Position numbers and translations under genes: made by a program
The notes under the pieces: model-generated
Databases searched by the model: none
What the model saw: the letters and a program-made list of their open reading frames with translations, nothing else
Told to the model about the DNA's origin: nothing
In this document: piece by piece, positions 49,801 to 60,941 of the stretch
How the letters are laid out: each line of letters opens with the position of its first letter
How positions within the stretch are numbered: the stretch's first letter is position 1
NCBI GenBank assembly: GCA_905250115.1
Contig: CAJNOI010000025.1
Span: forward strand, 484,755-548,754
DNA from: Adineta steineri
Taxonomy: Eukaryota > Rotifera > Eurotatoria > Adinetida > Adinetidae
Direction of reading: 5' to 3'
Length of the DNA stretch: 64,000 nt

Positions 49801-50467
49801 GTTGATTTTCATCGGATGAACCAAGACCTATGATAATAATATTCAAAAAGTTTCTGGTGATGATAAACAAAAAAAATAATTTCTACTTACGATCTCTATG
49901 TACTGGTCGATAACATTTATGACGACTTATACATAAAAGACCAAGAAATATAAACGCTAAACATAATTGTCTTATACTAACATAAATACTATCAATAAAT
50001 GTTAAATGTTTAATAATAATTCTATAAATATCATAATTTTGTACGAGAAAAAATATACTCATCCAAATAATATAAATCCATGGACGTTTTTTATGATAAA
50101 GATTACTGTTTAAGTTTAAATAACAAATAAATATATAAGTCAATAGAATAATACAAGTATTTATAATATCAATCCATTGAATATTTATTGTATCAAGAAA
50201 AAAATAAATGTAAAAATAATATGAAAATGTTATAAATAGAATTATAGTTGATGCCAAACGAATTAAAGCAAGTGGAAATGTCCATAGACGATATGAACAT
50301 TTTGAACGTTGTCCAATATTATATGACACAAGAATAAGAGTAATTATATGAAGAAAGAATTCGAAGAGATATTTATGAAAACATAATGAGAAATCTTGAT
50401 TAATCCAGATCTTTGATAGAGAATTATTATCGTTACAAATAAACGATAGAAAATCTGAGATTTTCAT
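43832..50467 (-). CDS. abcc10: ABCC10/MRP7-like full ABC transporter
   Basis: Many-exon gene running from [13 protein letters not shown] at 50467 to a stop at 43832, of the order of 1,450 aa (human ABCC10 1,492). ABCC transporters export amphipathic anions and drugs across the plasma or endomembrane. Layout: an N-terminal TMD0 of about five helices (exon 49891-50467), TMD1 in the large exon 48743-49827, NBD1 with Walker A GRVGSGKTT split by an intron, signature [14 protein letters not shown] and Walker [13 protein letters not shown], then TMD2 and NBD2 with [28 protein letters not shown] and [12 protein letters not shown]. The segment [20 protein letters not shown] followed by [13 protein letters not shown] is a close match to ABCC10 as I remember it. 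NBD1 has Asp at the catalytic position, as usual in ABCC. The NBD2 signature reads FSVGEKQ. Three introns (45729-46157, 46273-46579, 48126-48742) are long and two contain palindromic elements. Confidence 0.88.
45812..46048. mobile_element. About 237-bp palindromic element rich in GGCGAAA motifs, in an ABCC10 intron
   Basis: The two ends are imperfect inverted repeats of about 28 bp (TAGGGTTTACTAGCTTTTCG at left; the right end reverse complemented is TGGGATTCCCGACTTTTGTC), both running into CAATAAGA. Inside, TTGGCGAAAGT and its inverse TTTCGCCA recur at least six times, so the whole segment can fold into several hairpins. No coding capacity. It lies wholly inside the intron 45729-46157. Confidence 0.7.
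46313..46559. mobile_element. 247-bp miniature element with perfect 21-bp inverted ends, in an ABCC10 intron
   Basis: AACCAAGATAATTGCAACAT followed by A at the left end is perfectly inverted at the right end. The element fills the intron 46273-46579; without it the intron would be 60 bp, the usual size here. No coding capacity. The target duplication is not clear, so the superfamily is open (mariner-like or another cut-and-paste type). Confidence 0.8.
48204..48300. repeat. GCGAA-rich palindromic segment in an ABCC10 intron
   Basis: ATTCGCGAGG, GAGCGAAAAC, CAGCGAACGG, GCGCGAAAGTC and GAGCGAATA occur within about 100 bp in an intron. The motif resembles the core of the element at 45812 and may be a degraded relative. 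Confidence 0.45.
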
Positions 50468-50541
50468 CTAGAAAAAATTTGCAAAAACATATCCTAGTTT
50501 TCTTTTTTTCTTTTCTTTTATATATAAATATAAAAATTTAA

Positions 50542-51046
50542 CTAAATATCTTTGATATTTTTTGATAATTCTTTTTTTTTCTCTTTCAATTTTTTATCTT
50601 CATCAGATAAATACTGCATGAATTCTGTTAAACTTTCAAATTCAGTTCTTCCTTGTTCTTCTGTTTCTCCTTTAGATTTTTTGCTTTTTATCGATGGTAA
50701 CGATGAACCAATTCGTAAACGAAATTCTTCAAATGAATTTGGTCTTCCACTAATTAACCATAAAAAACATGTAAATGAAAGAACACCAGTTACACTATAT
50801 ATTGATGCACGACGTAGAGCTCTCACGGCTAAACGATTTCCATCATCAAATATCTGTGTTGCATTAGCTTGTCGTGTAAGTTTAGCTGTTGTTTCACGTT
50901 TTTTTGTTCGACCAAGTGCAAAACCAAAACCACCTAATAATCCACATGCAGTTATAAAAGCAAAATATACCCCAGGCAAAAGACGATTTGATATGAAAGC
51001 ATTACGAGCTTCACGAGATTTTTCTTTTTCTGTATTGATTGCATCA
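50542..51046 (-). CDS. tmem242: TMEM242-like mitochondrial inner-membrane protein
   Basis: A single exon carries nearly all of the protein. It reads ISNRLLPGVYFAFITACGLL into the first membrane helix, then GNRLAVRALRRASIYSVTGV and a second helix, followed by NSFEEFRLRIGSSLPSIK. These three blocks match vertebrate TMEM242 in order and spacing (NRLFLVKG, SSLALRALGWGSLYA, NDFRSKMQSIFPTIP). Human TMEM242 helps assemble the ATP synthase c-ring and complex I. The charged C-terminal tail (LSDEDKKLKEKKKELSK) is longer than the human one. The start is unresolved: the frame is open to an ATG at 51120, but a TTTATTTCTAG acceptor just upstream of the coding-like part suggests a small first exon that I could not place. 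The gene lies 74 bp upstream of the abcc10 start on the same strand. Confidence 0.8.
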
Positions 51047-51335
51047 CTAGAAATAAGATAAAAGAATGATATTATTCTTTTGTTTCTAGTTCTCAACAAA
51101 CAAACAAACAAAAAGAACAAAAATTGAAAAAAAACTAATCATTTGTTTTGTCTTTGTATATAACTATTCAAAAGTAATAGAAGAATAAGTAATTGAATAC
51201 TGATTGTCTGATGTATATTGTAATAACACAACAATAATTCTTTTATTTTTTACACATACACACAAAGAAGAGCGATAATAAACGAATACAACATGTAACA
51301 TGAGAGAGAAGAAAGTGTTATTTGCATAGATCTCA

Positions 51336-51851
51336 CTAAGAAATAGCTCCATGTTCAAGTAAAACTTCCTGACCATCATTTGTAACATGTGCTACAGCAT
51401 CTGGATCATCAGCCAATTTAATTAAATCAACTATTTCGCCTTTTTCATAAGGAATTTCTAAGAAACTATCACTTTTTTTTAATGATGGTGATCGAATTGC
51501 TAATGGTTCTTTATCCAGAGAATTTATTGATGTAACTGTTGATGGTAATTCGTCAATATCGGGTGTTGATGGTTGTTGTAATGGATTATTAGAAAGATCA
51601 GTTACAGGAGTATTTAAGATAACTGCTGATGGATCAGCATCAATTGAAAAACGTTTAGCTATTCGATGTGATGGATGATGACGATCGAAACTTGATTGAG
51701 TTGAAAGAATTTTTGTTAATCTTTTTGTTGCTGTTTCATTTATTGTAGGGAGTATTGTCGAAGAAGATATTGATGAATTACAAATATCATTTGTATCGTT
51801 AGTTGATTTATCTTCTGGAAAAATTAATTTTGGTGTTATTGAAGTTGCCAT
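51336..51851 (-). CDS. Hypothetical 171-aa intronless protein
   Basis: A single uninterrupted frame of 171 codons, MATSITPKLIFPEDKST to LLEHGAIS. I do not recognise it. It is rich in Ser, Thr and Pro and probably disordered, with basic-Ser motifs (AKRFSIDADPS, SLKKSDSFLE) typical of kinase targets and an acidic C-terminal part (DLIKLADDPDAVAHVTNDGQ). No signal peptide or membrane segment. Codon use resembles the neighbouring genes and the start lies in normal context, which supports a real gene; 3' UTR-like AT-rich DNA follows the stop. Confidence 0.65.
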   Translation of the reverse strand: MATSITPKLIFPEDKSTNDTNDICNSSISSSTILPTINETATKRLTKILSTQSSFDRHHPSHRIAKRFSIDADPSAVILNTPVTDLSNNPLQQPSTPDIDELPSTVTSINSLDKEPLAIRSPSLKKSDSFLEIPYEKGEIVDLIKLADDPDAVAHVTNDGQEVLLEHGAIS

Positions 51852-52272
51852 CTAAATAATTTGTCTACAAGAAATGAAGAAGGGAATATTTGCCAAAATG
51901 AAAATAATTCTGTTTGATTGTTCCATTTGATTCAATTTTGTTTTTTCTTTCTTTTTTTTTATCGAGGAAAAGAAATTATATAGAATATCTCCTCACTTAT
52001 TTCTATGGTATCTATAAGTGTAAAATAGTCATCTCGTTGAAAGTATATGGGATGTTATAGCATACTTATGGCATGATTCTACTTATTCTAATGTCTATTT
52101 TTGGTACAAATATTCAGTGAATAAGAAAAAAGGAAAATAGTCATCGTTAGAAGAAGAAGAACAGCAAACGACAACATTACGATTCTGTTTAACTAGTGTG
52201 CGTGCATGCACGAGTCAAATAAAATGTATAGAAGAAAGATAGAAGAGTGGTAGATGTTGATGACGACAATAT

Positions 52273-52296
52273 CAGAGAGAGAGAGAGAGAGAGAGT
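52273..52296. repeat. (AG)n microsatellite
   Basis: About twelve AG units. Confidence 0.9.
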
Positions 52297-52613
52297 GCGA
52301 AAAGAAGAAGAAAGAAGAAAGAACGTGTAATGTAAGAGAAAATAATACAATAATGATAATAAGAACATATATTCGTAGAACTATCAACAAGAATTATAGT
52401 TCTTCTTTTATTTCTTTATCATAATAAAAACATCATTTTAGCAAAAGAAAAGATCTACATCGATGATCTTTTATAATAAAAGAAAAAAACAACAACGAAA
52501 TAATATTTGTCAAGTCTCTTAATCATTAAAGTTTAATAAGAAAAAAATGAAACGGATGAAATCATCAACTTGTAGAACATTAAAAGATACTGTTTTGCTT
52601 TATTCTTATCAGA

Positions 52614-52641
52614 TAATAATAATAATAATAATAATAATAAC
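52614..52641. repeat. (AAT)n microsatellite
   Basis: About nine AAT units. Confidence 0.9.
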
Positions 52642-53159
52642 AGAATAATCTAAGTCGAAAGAAAAACAATCGTTGACAAGAACAAGAAGAAGAGAAAAAA
52701 ACCTGTAAATAATTTTTTTTATCTTACAAACATCAACACACTTTAGAGAATCATCGTATATGATATAAAAATAAAAGAAGCTATAAAATATATTAACTGG
52801 AAAGAAATATTTATTATCAAAAAAGCAAAATCTTTTCTTAGTTTATAAAAATTCGGAAAATATTCTCTTACCTGTTCATTGAATTTGTTATAAATTCCAC
52901 GAGAATGTAATTAATCAAAATAGTAATTAGAAGTTTTGTATTATAACGAAAATCTCCGCTCTGAAATAAAAGTAAATTTCTTTTCGTTACAGATGATTCA
53001 TCTTTATACAGGATTGGCTATTGGAAGAAACCATTTGAGGTAATAAATAGTATGGAACGATCGATGACAGAGGCTCTACACAACAACCAAACGAATGTTA
53101 TAGAAAAATGGCGATCTACACAGAGAATTGATTAAACTATTTTTTTTAAAAAAAAGACG

Positions 53160-55644
53160 ATGGCTCGTGTTTCGTCTTATCGTGTTGGATGTACACAAAA
53201 ATGTCTTCAAGCTCAAAATGATGCACTTAATTCAACATTTTTTATTCTAAGACAAACAGGTCCAACAGCTTTTGTTATTAAAGGAAATGATGAACGAATA
53301 TTTAAAGTATTTATTAATACTTGAAATATTTCAATTGTAGTAAATTCTTTATTTAGGTATTTCTCGGTGATCAACATCAATGTACATGTTTTGCATTCCA
53401 ACGTGATCGAGAATTATGCAAACATATTTGTTGGCTTCTTTTAAAACGATTCCGTATACCAAGAACAAATCCAAGTAAATATTTATATTAAAAAAAGAAG
53501 AAAAATTAGTATATATATATATATATTGATGTTTAGTACTATGGCAGCGAGGTCTTGTCGAACGGGAAATAAATGAGCTTCTTCGTGGATTAACATCAGA
53601 TGATGATGAAAGATATAAATTAAATCATAATTATAGAGTAAGAAAAAAAAAGGATTTTGATAATTATAATTTTTTCTGAAGGATAATTTGATTGAGGATG
53701 AGTAAGCGTATACAAAAGAACGAAAGAAAGACTGATTATTTTATGGATTATGATCTACATCGATAAAAAATTCGATAAGCTGTTTAATGAAATAAAAGCA
53801 TTCTATAATATTGTTATAGAACACAGTAAATCAACATGAGTGTCTTGCAAGTTAGGTCTAGAAATTGTTCTATGGATCATTGGATAACAAATAGGAAACA
53901 TGATGTTAATTGGAAATCGAAGTAGTTCTAACTTAAGTGAATTAGACATTTTCAATAGTTCACTATAATGTTTAATTTTTCTCTCAGTCAATTTACGTTT
54001 GAGTATAATTTCTTGTCAGATTTATTTTCGATAATAATAAAATATATTTTTTCTATTCCAGCATGACATTGGAATTGATGTTAATAATATAGTTGAACAA
54101 CGTCCAATTAGTGAAAATGATGTATGTCCAATATGTCAAGATAAATTTCTAATTAAAAAATTGCCTGTTACTTATTGTCGGTTAGTTAGGAATTTTAAAT
54201 TTATTTATATATGTTGTATTTTTGGTTCTCTAGACATGGTTGTGGTAATAATGTTCATATTAAATGTATGAAAATTTGGCTTGATCATCAAGTATCAACT
54301 GGTGAAAAAAAAATAAAATGTCCATTATGTCGTGAAATATTTGGTACCCCCGAACAGCTCAAAGAAGAATTTCGGTAGCAAAAAAAGAAAGAAAGAATTT
54401 TCTATTTTATTCAATTTTTTTATTTAGAACAAATGATGATGAACAAACCGAAAAATTTTCCATACATTTAGGTTATTCATGTCATCGTTGTCGATCATGT
54501 CCAATAAGAGGCAAATGCTATAAATGTACAACATGTCAAGATTATTTTCTTTGTCAAACATGTTTTAATTTAAATATACACAATGAACATAGTTTTGATT
54601 ATCGAGAAGTAAAATACAAAAACAACCAAACTAAACTATTCAAACAATTGTTTTTTTCATCTTTAGAAATCCTATCAACGTTGGAAAATAGCAATACGTG
54701 AACATTTAACAGCATTACCAAATGCAATTCATCAAATGATTGTAAATAGAGAATTAAATGAAAATGATTATGAAATTTTACATCAACTTGAAACGTAATT
54801 TATAAAATAAATTTTTTTTGGTATTCATATAATCTTATTTTTAAAGTGCTCAGAATACAACAATACAAGGTATACCAGAAAATATTGTTAAATTAATGCC
54901 AACTGAACTTGTACATGAACATAGTCGTTTATTAGAACATGGTGAACAATGTCGTATATGTTTAAGATCTTATCAAATAGGTGATCGTCTTCGACGTTTA
55001 CCATGTCGTCATAAATTTCATATTGATTGTATTGGTAATAATAATAGAATATACTTTTTATACTGTGAAAAAAGAAACATATTGTTCTTTTTAGATGGAT
55101 GGCTTTTACATAGTCATCCAACATGTCCTGTTGATGGTGAAATTGTATGGAGTGCAGAAGTAAATAATGAACAAAAAGAAATCAAACGGTATAGTTATAT
55201 ATATATTGTTTAAATATAATAGTTATTTTTTAATTTAGTCCGTCGACAAGTATTTTTCGAAATAGAACAAAAAATGTTCGTCCATCGACTAGTTCATCTT
55301 TACTTTCTGCTGATATGGGATTAACAATAAGTCCATATAGAATAAGATCAAGATTTAATACGGATCTTAATCAACGTTTTCGACATCTTCATATGCGTGC
55401 ACCACTTCGTTCATTAATAACATCGATGCCTATAGAAAATTCTGTGCCATTAGAAATTAATACTCGACGTTTACGAAATAAATCAAAAATAAATAATGTT
55501 GAACAACAATCATTATTAATATCCACTACTTCAATAGCAAATAATATTAACAGAAGAAATAATGAACTTAGGGATAATTGGGCGGTATCATCAAATGGTT
55601 TTAATTATTCAATTGCTCAACGTAGATATTCAAATTCAAAATAA
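53160..55644 (+). CDS. zswim2: ZSWIM2/MEX-like E3 ubiquitin ligase (SWIM, RING, ZZ, RING)
   Basis: A gene of about nine to ten exons. The N-terminus has a SWIM zinc finger (CTCFAFQRDRELCKHICWLL) after VFLGDQH, then GLVEREINELLRGL. A first RING follows (CPICQDKFLIKKLPVTYC, then HGCGNNVHIKCMKIW and KCPLCRE), then a ZZ zinc finger (CHRCRSCPIRGKCYKCTTC) and a second RING-H2 (CRICLRSYQIGDRLRRLPC, then HKFHIDCIDGWL and CPVDG). Domain order and the flanking segments match human ZSWIM2, a testis-enriched E3 ligase tied to apoptosis signalling. The C-terminus is a low-complexity Ser/Asn/Arg-rich tail ending at 55644. The start was chosen because ATG at 53160 opens directly into the conserved N-terminal segment. 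The intron at about 53639-54060 is long (about 420 bp); nothing recognisable lies in it. Confidence 0.92.
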
Positions 55645-56919
55645 TTTATTTTTCTATTCTTGATAAGCTTATTTTTTTATTCAGATAAACTTTCTGTATT
55701 TTTTTAAATTTATAAATCGATCATTTCTCAAATTGATTTACAACAATAAATATAAATAATTTGCTCCACAAATCGAATATTTGTCTTCTAAACAACATTT
55801 TTAACCACTTGACACGATTTACATTTATTTGTTTCAGTAATCAGAAATGCAATTATTTATTCTGTCAATAAAAAAGCTGTTAGTGCAATCCCTCGGGGGA
55901 TTAAAAGATAAAATACAACGTAACTGTTATTTCCATCTTCAACTAGATAGTTTAATTGTATCACTATGAAACGATTTTCACCTCATCCTATGGAATAAAC
56001 TCATCTGATTAGCATTTTAATAGTTGTTACGAAATTCAAGAGAAAGATCGTTTAATGCAAAGTAAATTACTAACATATCTATCTTAAACAGTATGAATTC
56101 AATGGTTATGTCTGTAAGGGGTAGTGGGTGCAAATCTCTACTCCTATACATAATACTTTTGTTCATAATTAACCATATGCGACTTATGTCATAAAAAGAT
56201 ATGTTTATATATTGCATTCATATTGATTAACCCTCATATCACCAGCTGGGGTCCGGGTGGACCCCAGAACACTTGAATTTTATTCAGGTCTTATGCAGTC
56301 GTGGGTTCATTCTCGTGCTCCTAGATATGCATCGACGAATGTCAGTTTGACTTATTGATGACATCAGCGTCTTCGATTTGTACATCGGCGATACAATAAA
56401 ATAGATCGCGATATCCATGAACGTGTTTTTATCGCTTGAATTCGGTCTTTGATGGACTTGTTGATCTTTATAAAATATTTTAGAAGGTTTTGTGTCAAAT
56501 CATGAACATTTGAAAGTGAATGGAATTTGGTTTTTGTATTATATTATCACAATATCGCGGAATGTTTTATGTCATCCTAATTTCATATTTTTGTGGAGAT
56601 AAGAAAAAAAAGAATAAAGATCATGAGAAAACGATACAAGAAAATATTTTTTTTAATTTTACCTGCAGCGATGTTTTGTACATAATTCTCCGCTTTTCTC
56701 TACAACTTGGTAGGAATTTTGCTCTATCTTTAACTCAAAATTGTGCTGGGGTCCTCATGGACCTCAATCAAGAAAAACGATAGTGTTGTATAAGTGGTGA
56801 TATGAGGGTTAATGATGAAATTTAGTTTTAAATTCACCCACAAATTAAAGATTATTGTTTATTCTAGAAATATCCGATAAATAACAGAAAAAAAACAAAC
56901 AAACATGCAAACATTAATA
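55645..56919. other. Convergent intergenic region with a piggyBac-like element
   Basis: 3' flanks of zswim2 and the collagen galactosyltransferase gene. It contains the 578-bp TTAA-flanked element at 56231-56808; the remainder shows nothing clear. Confidence 0.5.
56231..56808. mobile_element. 578-bp piggyBac-like non-autonomous element
   Basis: Flanked on both sides by TTAA (56227-56230 and 56809-56812). The ends are a perfect 14-bp inverted repeat, CCCTCATATCACCA. Next to each end lies a hairpin: CTGGGGTCCGGGTGGACCCC on the left, and GGGGTCCTCATGGACCTC on the right. No transposase frame is present; an 87-codon open frame inside is not recognisable. The TTAA target and CCC terminus are diagnostic of the piggyBac superfamily. 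Its ends differ from those of the element at 13393, so it is a second family. Confidence 0.9.
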
Positions 56920-58757
56920 TTATAGTTCATCTTTACTCATTGGTGTATTCTCTTCGGTTTGTTTTTGATTTGCAATAACATCCACACTAAGTAATTTTGC
57001 TGCTGCTACACGATTAGTTTCACGATGAATTGTTGTATTTTCTGTATCAGATATATAATTTGGTTCACCAAAGTAATGTGTAGGTGTTAAAATAGATGGA
57101 TGAAATGCATATGCTTTAAGTTTTCGATTAACAAAATGACTTTTCCAATTTTCATTTGGATGATGATCATACATGATTGGTAAATATTCATCAACAGGTA
57201 AAATTTTTTGTAATGGTTTTTCATCAATAAGCATACGTGCACCACGTAGTGAAAGTGCATAACCAACTGTCCAATGTGAATAGGATGGTTCAATAAGAAA
57301 TGTTTCAATTGTATTTTCATAATTTTCTTCATCTGGTCTCATTATTTTTCTTCCAAGAAATATTAAATCCCAATCTAACGAACGATTTGATAGAATTTTT
57401 TCTAATTTATATTTAAAATATGGATCAAAACGAACATCATCTTCAAGTATTAAAACACCATTGGAATATTCATTCTTAACTATATCTTCCCAAATAAAAT
57501 AATGTGAAAAAAAACAACCTAATTCACCATAATTCATTGGACGTAAATTATATGGATCTTCATATTCTGGTAATAGACGAACATTAAGACGTTCTAAATA
57601 TGCTTGATCAATTGTATGTTTTCCATCGATTGCATCAAAAAATCGTGCAGATATATTAAGTATATCAAATGTTGCTTGTAAACGTTCACGACGATCAGTA
57701 CGACGTACTAGATTGATAACATAAATTTCATCTAAACCAAATTTTGTTTTTTCTTTCGATGATGATGGAATTGATATTAATGATGTACGTGTAATTGGTG
57801 GTAAATAAGTTTGTGATGGACCATTCAATTGATGTTCAGTTAACATATGCATATAAAGATCATGTATAACTGATTCATCATAGAGTGCTTCGAGAAATTG
57901 TGCAGGTATATAACCAAATATTTCACGATTACATACATATGTAGGAATGAAATTTTGTCTTGCAACCACATCAATTGCTGAAAAATAAAATAAATGAAAT
58001 TATGAGAAAAATAAATAAATAAATCATAAGTACCGTATTGTTGTTGTGTATCTTCAAAGATTTTATCATGTAGAAAAATAAGACGTACTTGTGGATATTT
58101 AAAATTAAAAAAATAAAAATCTTTAATTCCACCATCAATAAGAAAACAACCAAGTTTTTTTCTATCATAAATTTGTTTATAATAATCAAAACCTGTCATT
58201 TGTTGATCATTTAAATAAAATGTTGATGTATACATATCTTTTGTTGCACGTAATAATGGTGTCATTAATGGTTTATCTTTTGAAATTAATGTTGATAAAA
58301 GTTTTTCAGGTTCTAATAAAATAATCATTGAATCAAACATAGCAAGATATGTTATATCAAGTTCGGATATACGTTTCATAACATCACGTAGACGATTTGT
58401 TTGATCAGTAGTTGATTTAGCTGTCCATTCATGTATTGTAATTGTTGTAAATGCAGATTGTTCAGATTTTTTCATTGCGGATACCCATTCAGTTAATAAT
58501 TGAGTAGTTTCATTTTCAGTTGTGGTATGAAATACATGATAAATATGAAAATCTAAATAACATTGATTACATGGACAAGTTAATCGTTCGAGTTGATGAA
58601 GAAAATACGGTAAAACATAAGGACGATTATAAATATCAATATCAACTAATAAACGTTCATTTTTAATAGAAGACGATGAATCATTTTCTCCAAATATATG
58701 ATATCTTTTTCCATGAATTGATGTAATTAAAAGTAAAAATATCAGTTGAGTTATCAT
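56920..58757 (-). CDS. colgalt: Procollagen galactosyltransferase (COLGALT/GT25 family), ER-retained
   Basis: Two exons (58034-58757 and 56920-57977), 593 aa; human COLGALT1 is 622 aa. The enzyme transfers galactose to hydroxylysine in collagen in the ER. The start MITQLIFLLLITSIHG at 58757 is a signal peptide. The N-terminal half is a glycosyltransferase-like domain (LLVDIDIYNRPYVLPYFLHQ, YLAMFDSMIILLEP). The C-terminal GT25 domain begins DEIYVINLVRRTDRRERL and contains GELGCFFSHYFIWED, the metal-binding VLILEDDVRFDPYF, GYALSLRGARMLI and VDEYLPIMYD. The protein ends SKDEL, a canonical ER retention signal (vertebrate members end RDEL or similar). Upstream codons before 58757 are in frame but look intronic or 5' UTR. 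CERCAM-type members are related, but the KDEL and intact motifs favour an active enzyme. Confidence 0.92.
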
Positions 58758-59585
58758 TTTGAGAAAATCTATAGAAAAAAAACAAACAAACAAGAAGAAT
58801 AGTTTTTTGTTTCTTATAGAGGCATATATACCATCTATTTTGCTATGTCTGTAAAATGTTCTTTGACCTATGTACTATATATTGGTAGAATAAACAGAAA
58901 GAAAAGTACAATTCAGACGAAGAGACATGCATAACCGGTACACTCGGTCGTACAGAAATTATCATATTTTCTTTTTTTCTCGTTATCATAAACGTACAGA
59001 AAAGAAAGAAATGTAGACGAATGAGCGAGAATATATATATATATCCGTTCATTATGTTGCTTTATCATATCTTTAGACAAGAGAAGGAAAAAATCGCTAA
59101 GAATATTAATTTTAAGGTCGATATGATCAAACGAAGAAAAACTATATTATTAACATGTGTTCATTCTTTTTCAAATTAGCATATGTAAAATATGAGTACT
59201 TAAGATTTCCTAAATGATATAGATGTTATCTAGCGATAGATTTTCAATTATTGAATAACTTGTGATGATACGTTAGCAGATTCAATTTCAAATAAGAGTT
59301 CTTGTATTGAATGTGACAAGAATTGTCTAAATTATTGTTTTTTTTTAATGAAATGTTATGATCTTTTACAAAAATAATTATAATATTATGAAGTATGGAC
59401 TTCGACTTAGTGCAATATTTCGCACTTAAATTATATTTTGTTTGTCGTTTTTAAATTACATATTTTGATAAGATGGATAGTATGAAGTAATATATTTAAA
59501 GATGAGAGTAAATGCATCTGTTCTCAAATTATCCAAGATAAAAGTTTATTGCATTAGAAATATTTTTCTTACATTATACGAAATA
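58758..59585. promoter_or_regulatory. Divergent promoter region between colgalt and the ML-domain gene
   Basis: About 830 bp between oppositely oriented start codons. AT-rich with a short (TA)n run near 59031-59043; no specific regulatory site can be named. Confidence 0.4.
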
Positions 59586-60102
59586 ATGTTGTCCTCAATT
59601 GTTCTCATTTTCATATTACCATTAGCTAGTCAAGCAATTAGCAATATTCGACAAGGTATGTAATTGAGAGATATGCAAAAAAGTCAATTCATAGTTGTTT
59701 CTTTTGTCGATAGTATCTGATATCCCTATACAATGGACGAATTGCAGTACATGGACTGATCAATTATCGATTGAGAAAGTCGAAGCAAATATGTGGCCAC
59801 CTAAACGAAATCAACTATTAACAGTATCTGTTTCTGGAGCAGCAAAAGAAGAGTTTGTTTATGGTAATTATATCAAAACAATTGTTTATCGAGGATACTC
59901 ATTACCACCAATTAATGGTCCATTAAATGATTTTGGAGTTGAAGTACCTGTTCATCGTGGTCCAGTAAAAATGATTATCTTTAATAGTACCATTCCTGAG
60001 GTAGCACCAGCTGGACAATATGATGTTTTTGTAAAAGCATATGAGCAAGATCACTTCGAGGTGATGTGCGTCAAATTTAGTTGGGAATTCTCAAATAACT
60101 AA
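59586..60102 (+). CDS. ML-domain lipid-binding secreted protein (MD-2/NPC2-like)
   Basis: Two exons (59586-59655 and 59714-60102), 152 aa. The signal peptide MLSSIVLIFILPLASQAIS is followed by a single beta-sandwich domain of about 120 residues. Features fit the MD-2-related lipid-recognition fold: an early cysteine (WTNCSTW), PPKRNQLLTVSVSGAAKEEF, the central EVPVHRGPVKMIIF, and APAGQYDVFVKAYEQDHFEVMC with a late cysteine before the last strand. The closest layout is that of fungal-type phosphatidylglycerol/phosphatidylinositol transfer proteins and NPC2-like proteins. Only two or three cysteines are present, fewer than in NPC2. The ligand is unknown. Confidence 0.8.
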
Positions 60103-60526
60103 AATTAAAGTCTACATCTTAAGCATTAGTTATTTTTCGAGATTATTATTCTAAATAATTCTCTAATAAAATCAGTTTTCTATTATCATGTGATCTAAAA
60201 TAAAGGTTCGTTAAATTAACAATATTTTATAACATAAATTTATTTGTTAAAACAATAAGGGGTGTGGATGTGAGTGTAGATATTCAGTATTAGACTCTAG
60301 ATGAAACATGATAATTATATATTAAGATTAGAATTCAAAAAGAATATGAGCTATTAAATTAGATCAGAAAATTATGTTTATCGTTAACTTGTTTTCATAG
60401 ATAAGAATGGGAAAGTGTTCAATATTACGTAGTCAGTTCATCAAAAACGAAATGTTTAATAATTAGCAAGCAAGATCTTCGTGTAAAGATCAAAATTTAA
60501 TAATTCTTATATATGAAAGCCAATAA
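60103..60526. other. Intergenic region upstream of the tRNA
   Basis: AT-rich; includes a short G/T tract with TGTGGATGTG at about 60258-60280. No gene seen. Confidence 0.5.
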
Positions 60527-60598
60527 GCCTCTATAGCTCAGTGGTAGAGCGCCAGTCTTGTAAACTGGAGGTCCGTAGTTCGATCCTGCGTGGAGGCA
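60527..60598 (+). tRNA. trnT-UGU: tRNA-Thr (anticodon UGU)
   Basis: A full cloverleaf can be drawn: acceptor stem GCCTCTA/TGGAGGC with discriminator A, D arm TAGCTCAGTGGTAGAGC, anticodon stem CCAGT/ACTGG around loop CTTGTAA (anticodon TGT, reading ACA), and T arm with GTTCGATCC. No intron. Internal A and B boxes are intact, and a run of T residues starts within three bases of the 3' end. CCA is not encoded, as expected in eukaryotes. Confidence 0.96.
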
Positions 60599-60599
60599 T

Positions 60600-60609
60600 C
60601 TTTTTTTTT
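60600..60609 (+). terminator. RNA polymerase III terminator of tRNA-Thr
   Basis: A run of about nine T residues directly after the tRNA gene. Confidence 0.85.
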
Positions 60610-60941
60610 CATTCTTTTCTTCTCCCCTAACCTCAAGAATTTACATTCATCGTATAAAAACAAGGTCTAAAACAACCGCAGTAGTGGCAAAACAAGCTAA
60701 AAGTTTACTTTTGATATAAATACTGATAAAATCATTCGAACGATATTCTAACTTGTCTGTTGATATGCGCAGTTAGAAATAAATGAAAATATTACATATA
60801 ATTCTATTGGTAGATCATTTCACTTGTTTTTATTTAAGGTATCCATAGATCAAGATAGACAAAACAACAAATCTGTACAGAACATGTAGAAAAAAAAACA
60901 GAAATAACTGAATGATAAACACCGGATAAAGTTAAATAGAT

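Larger units (their letters stand above)
51852..53159. other. Divergent intergenic region with microsatellites
   Basis: 1.3 kb between a minus-strand start (51851) and a plus-strand start (53160), so promoters for both are expected. It holds an (AG)n run at 52273-52296 and an (AAT)n run at 52614-52641. No gene is supported. Confidence 0.5.

Noticed and set aside
50552-51061. 169-codon plus-strand open frame
   Set aside because: Exact antisense of the TMEM242 exon, which has clear homology in the minus frame.
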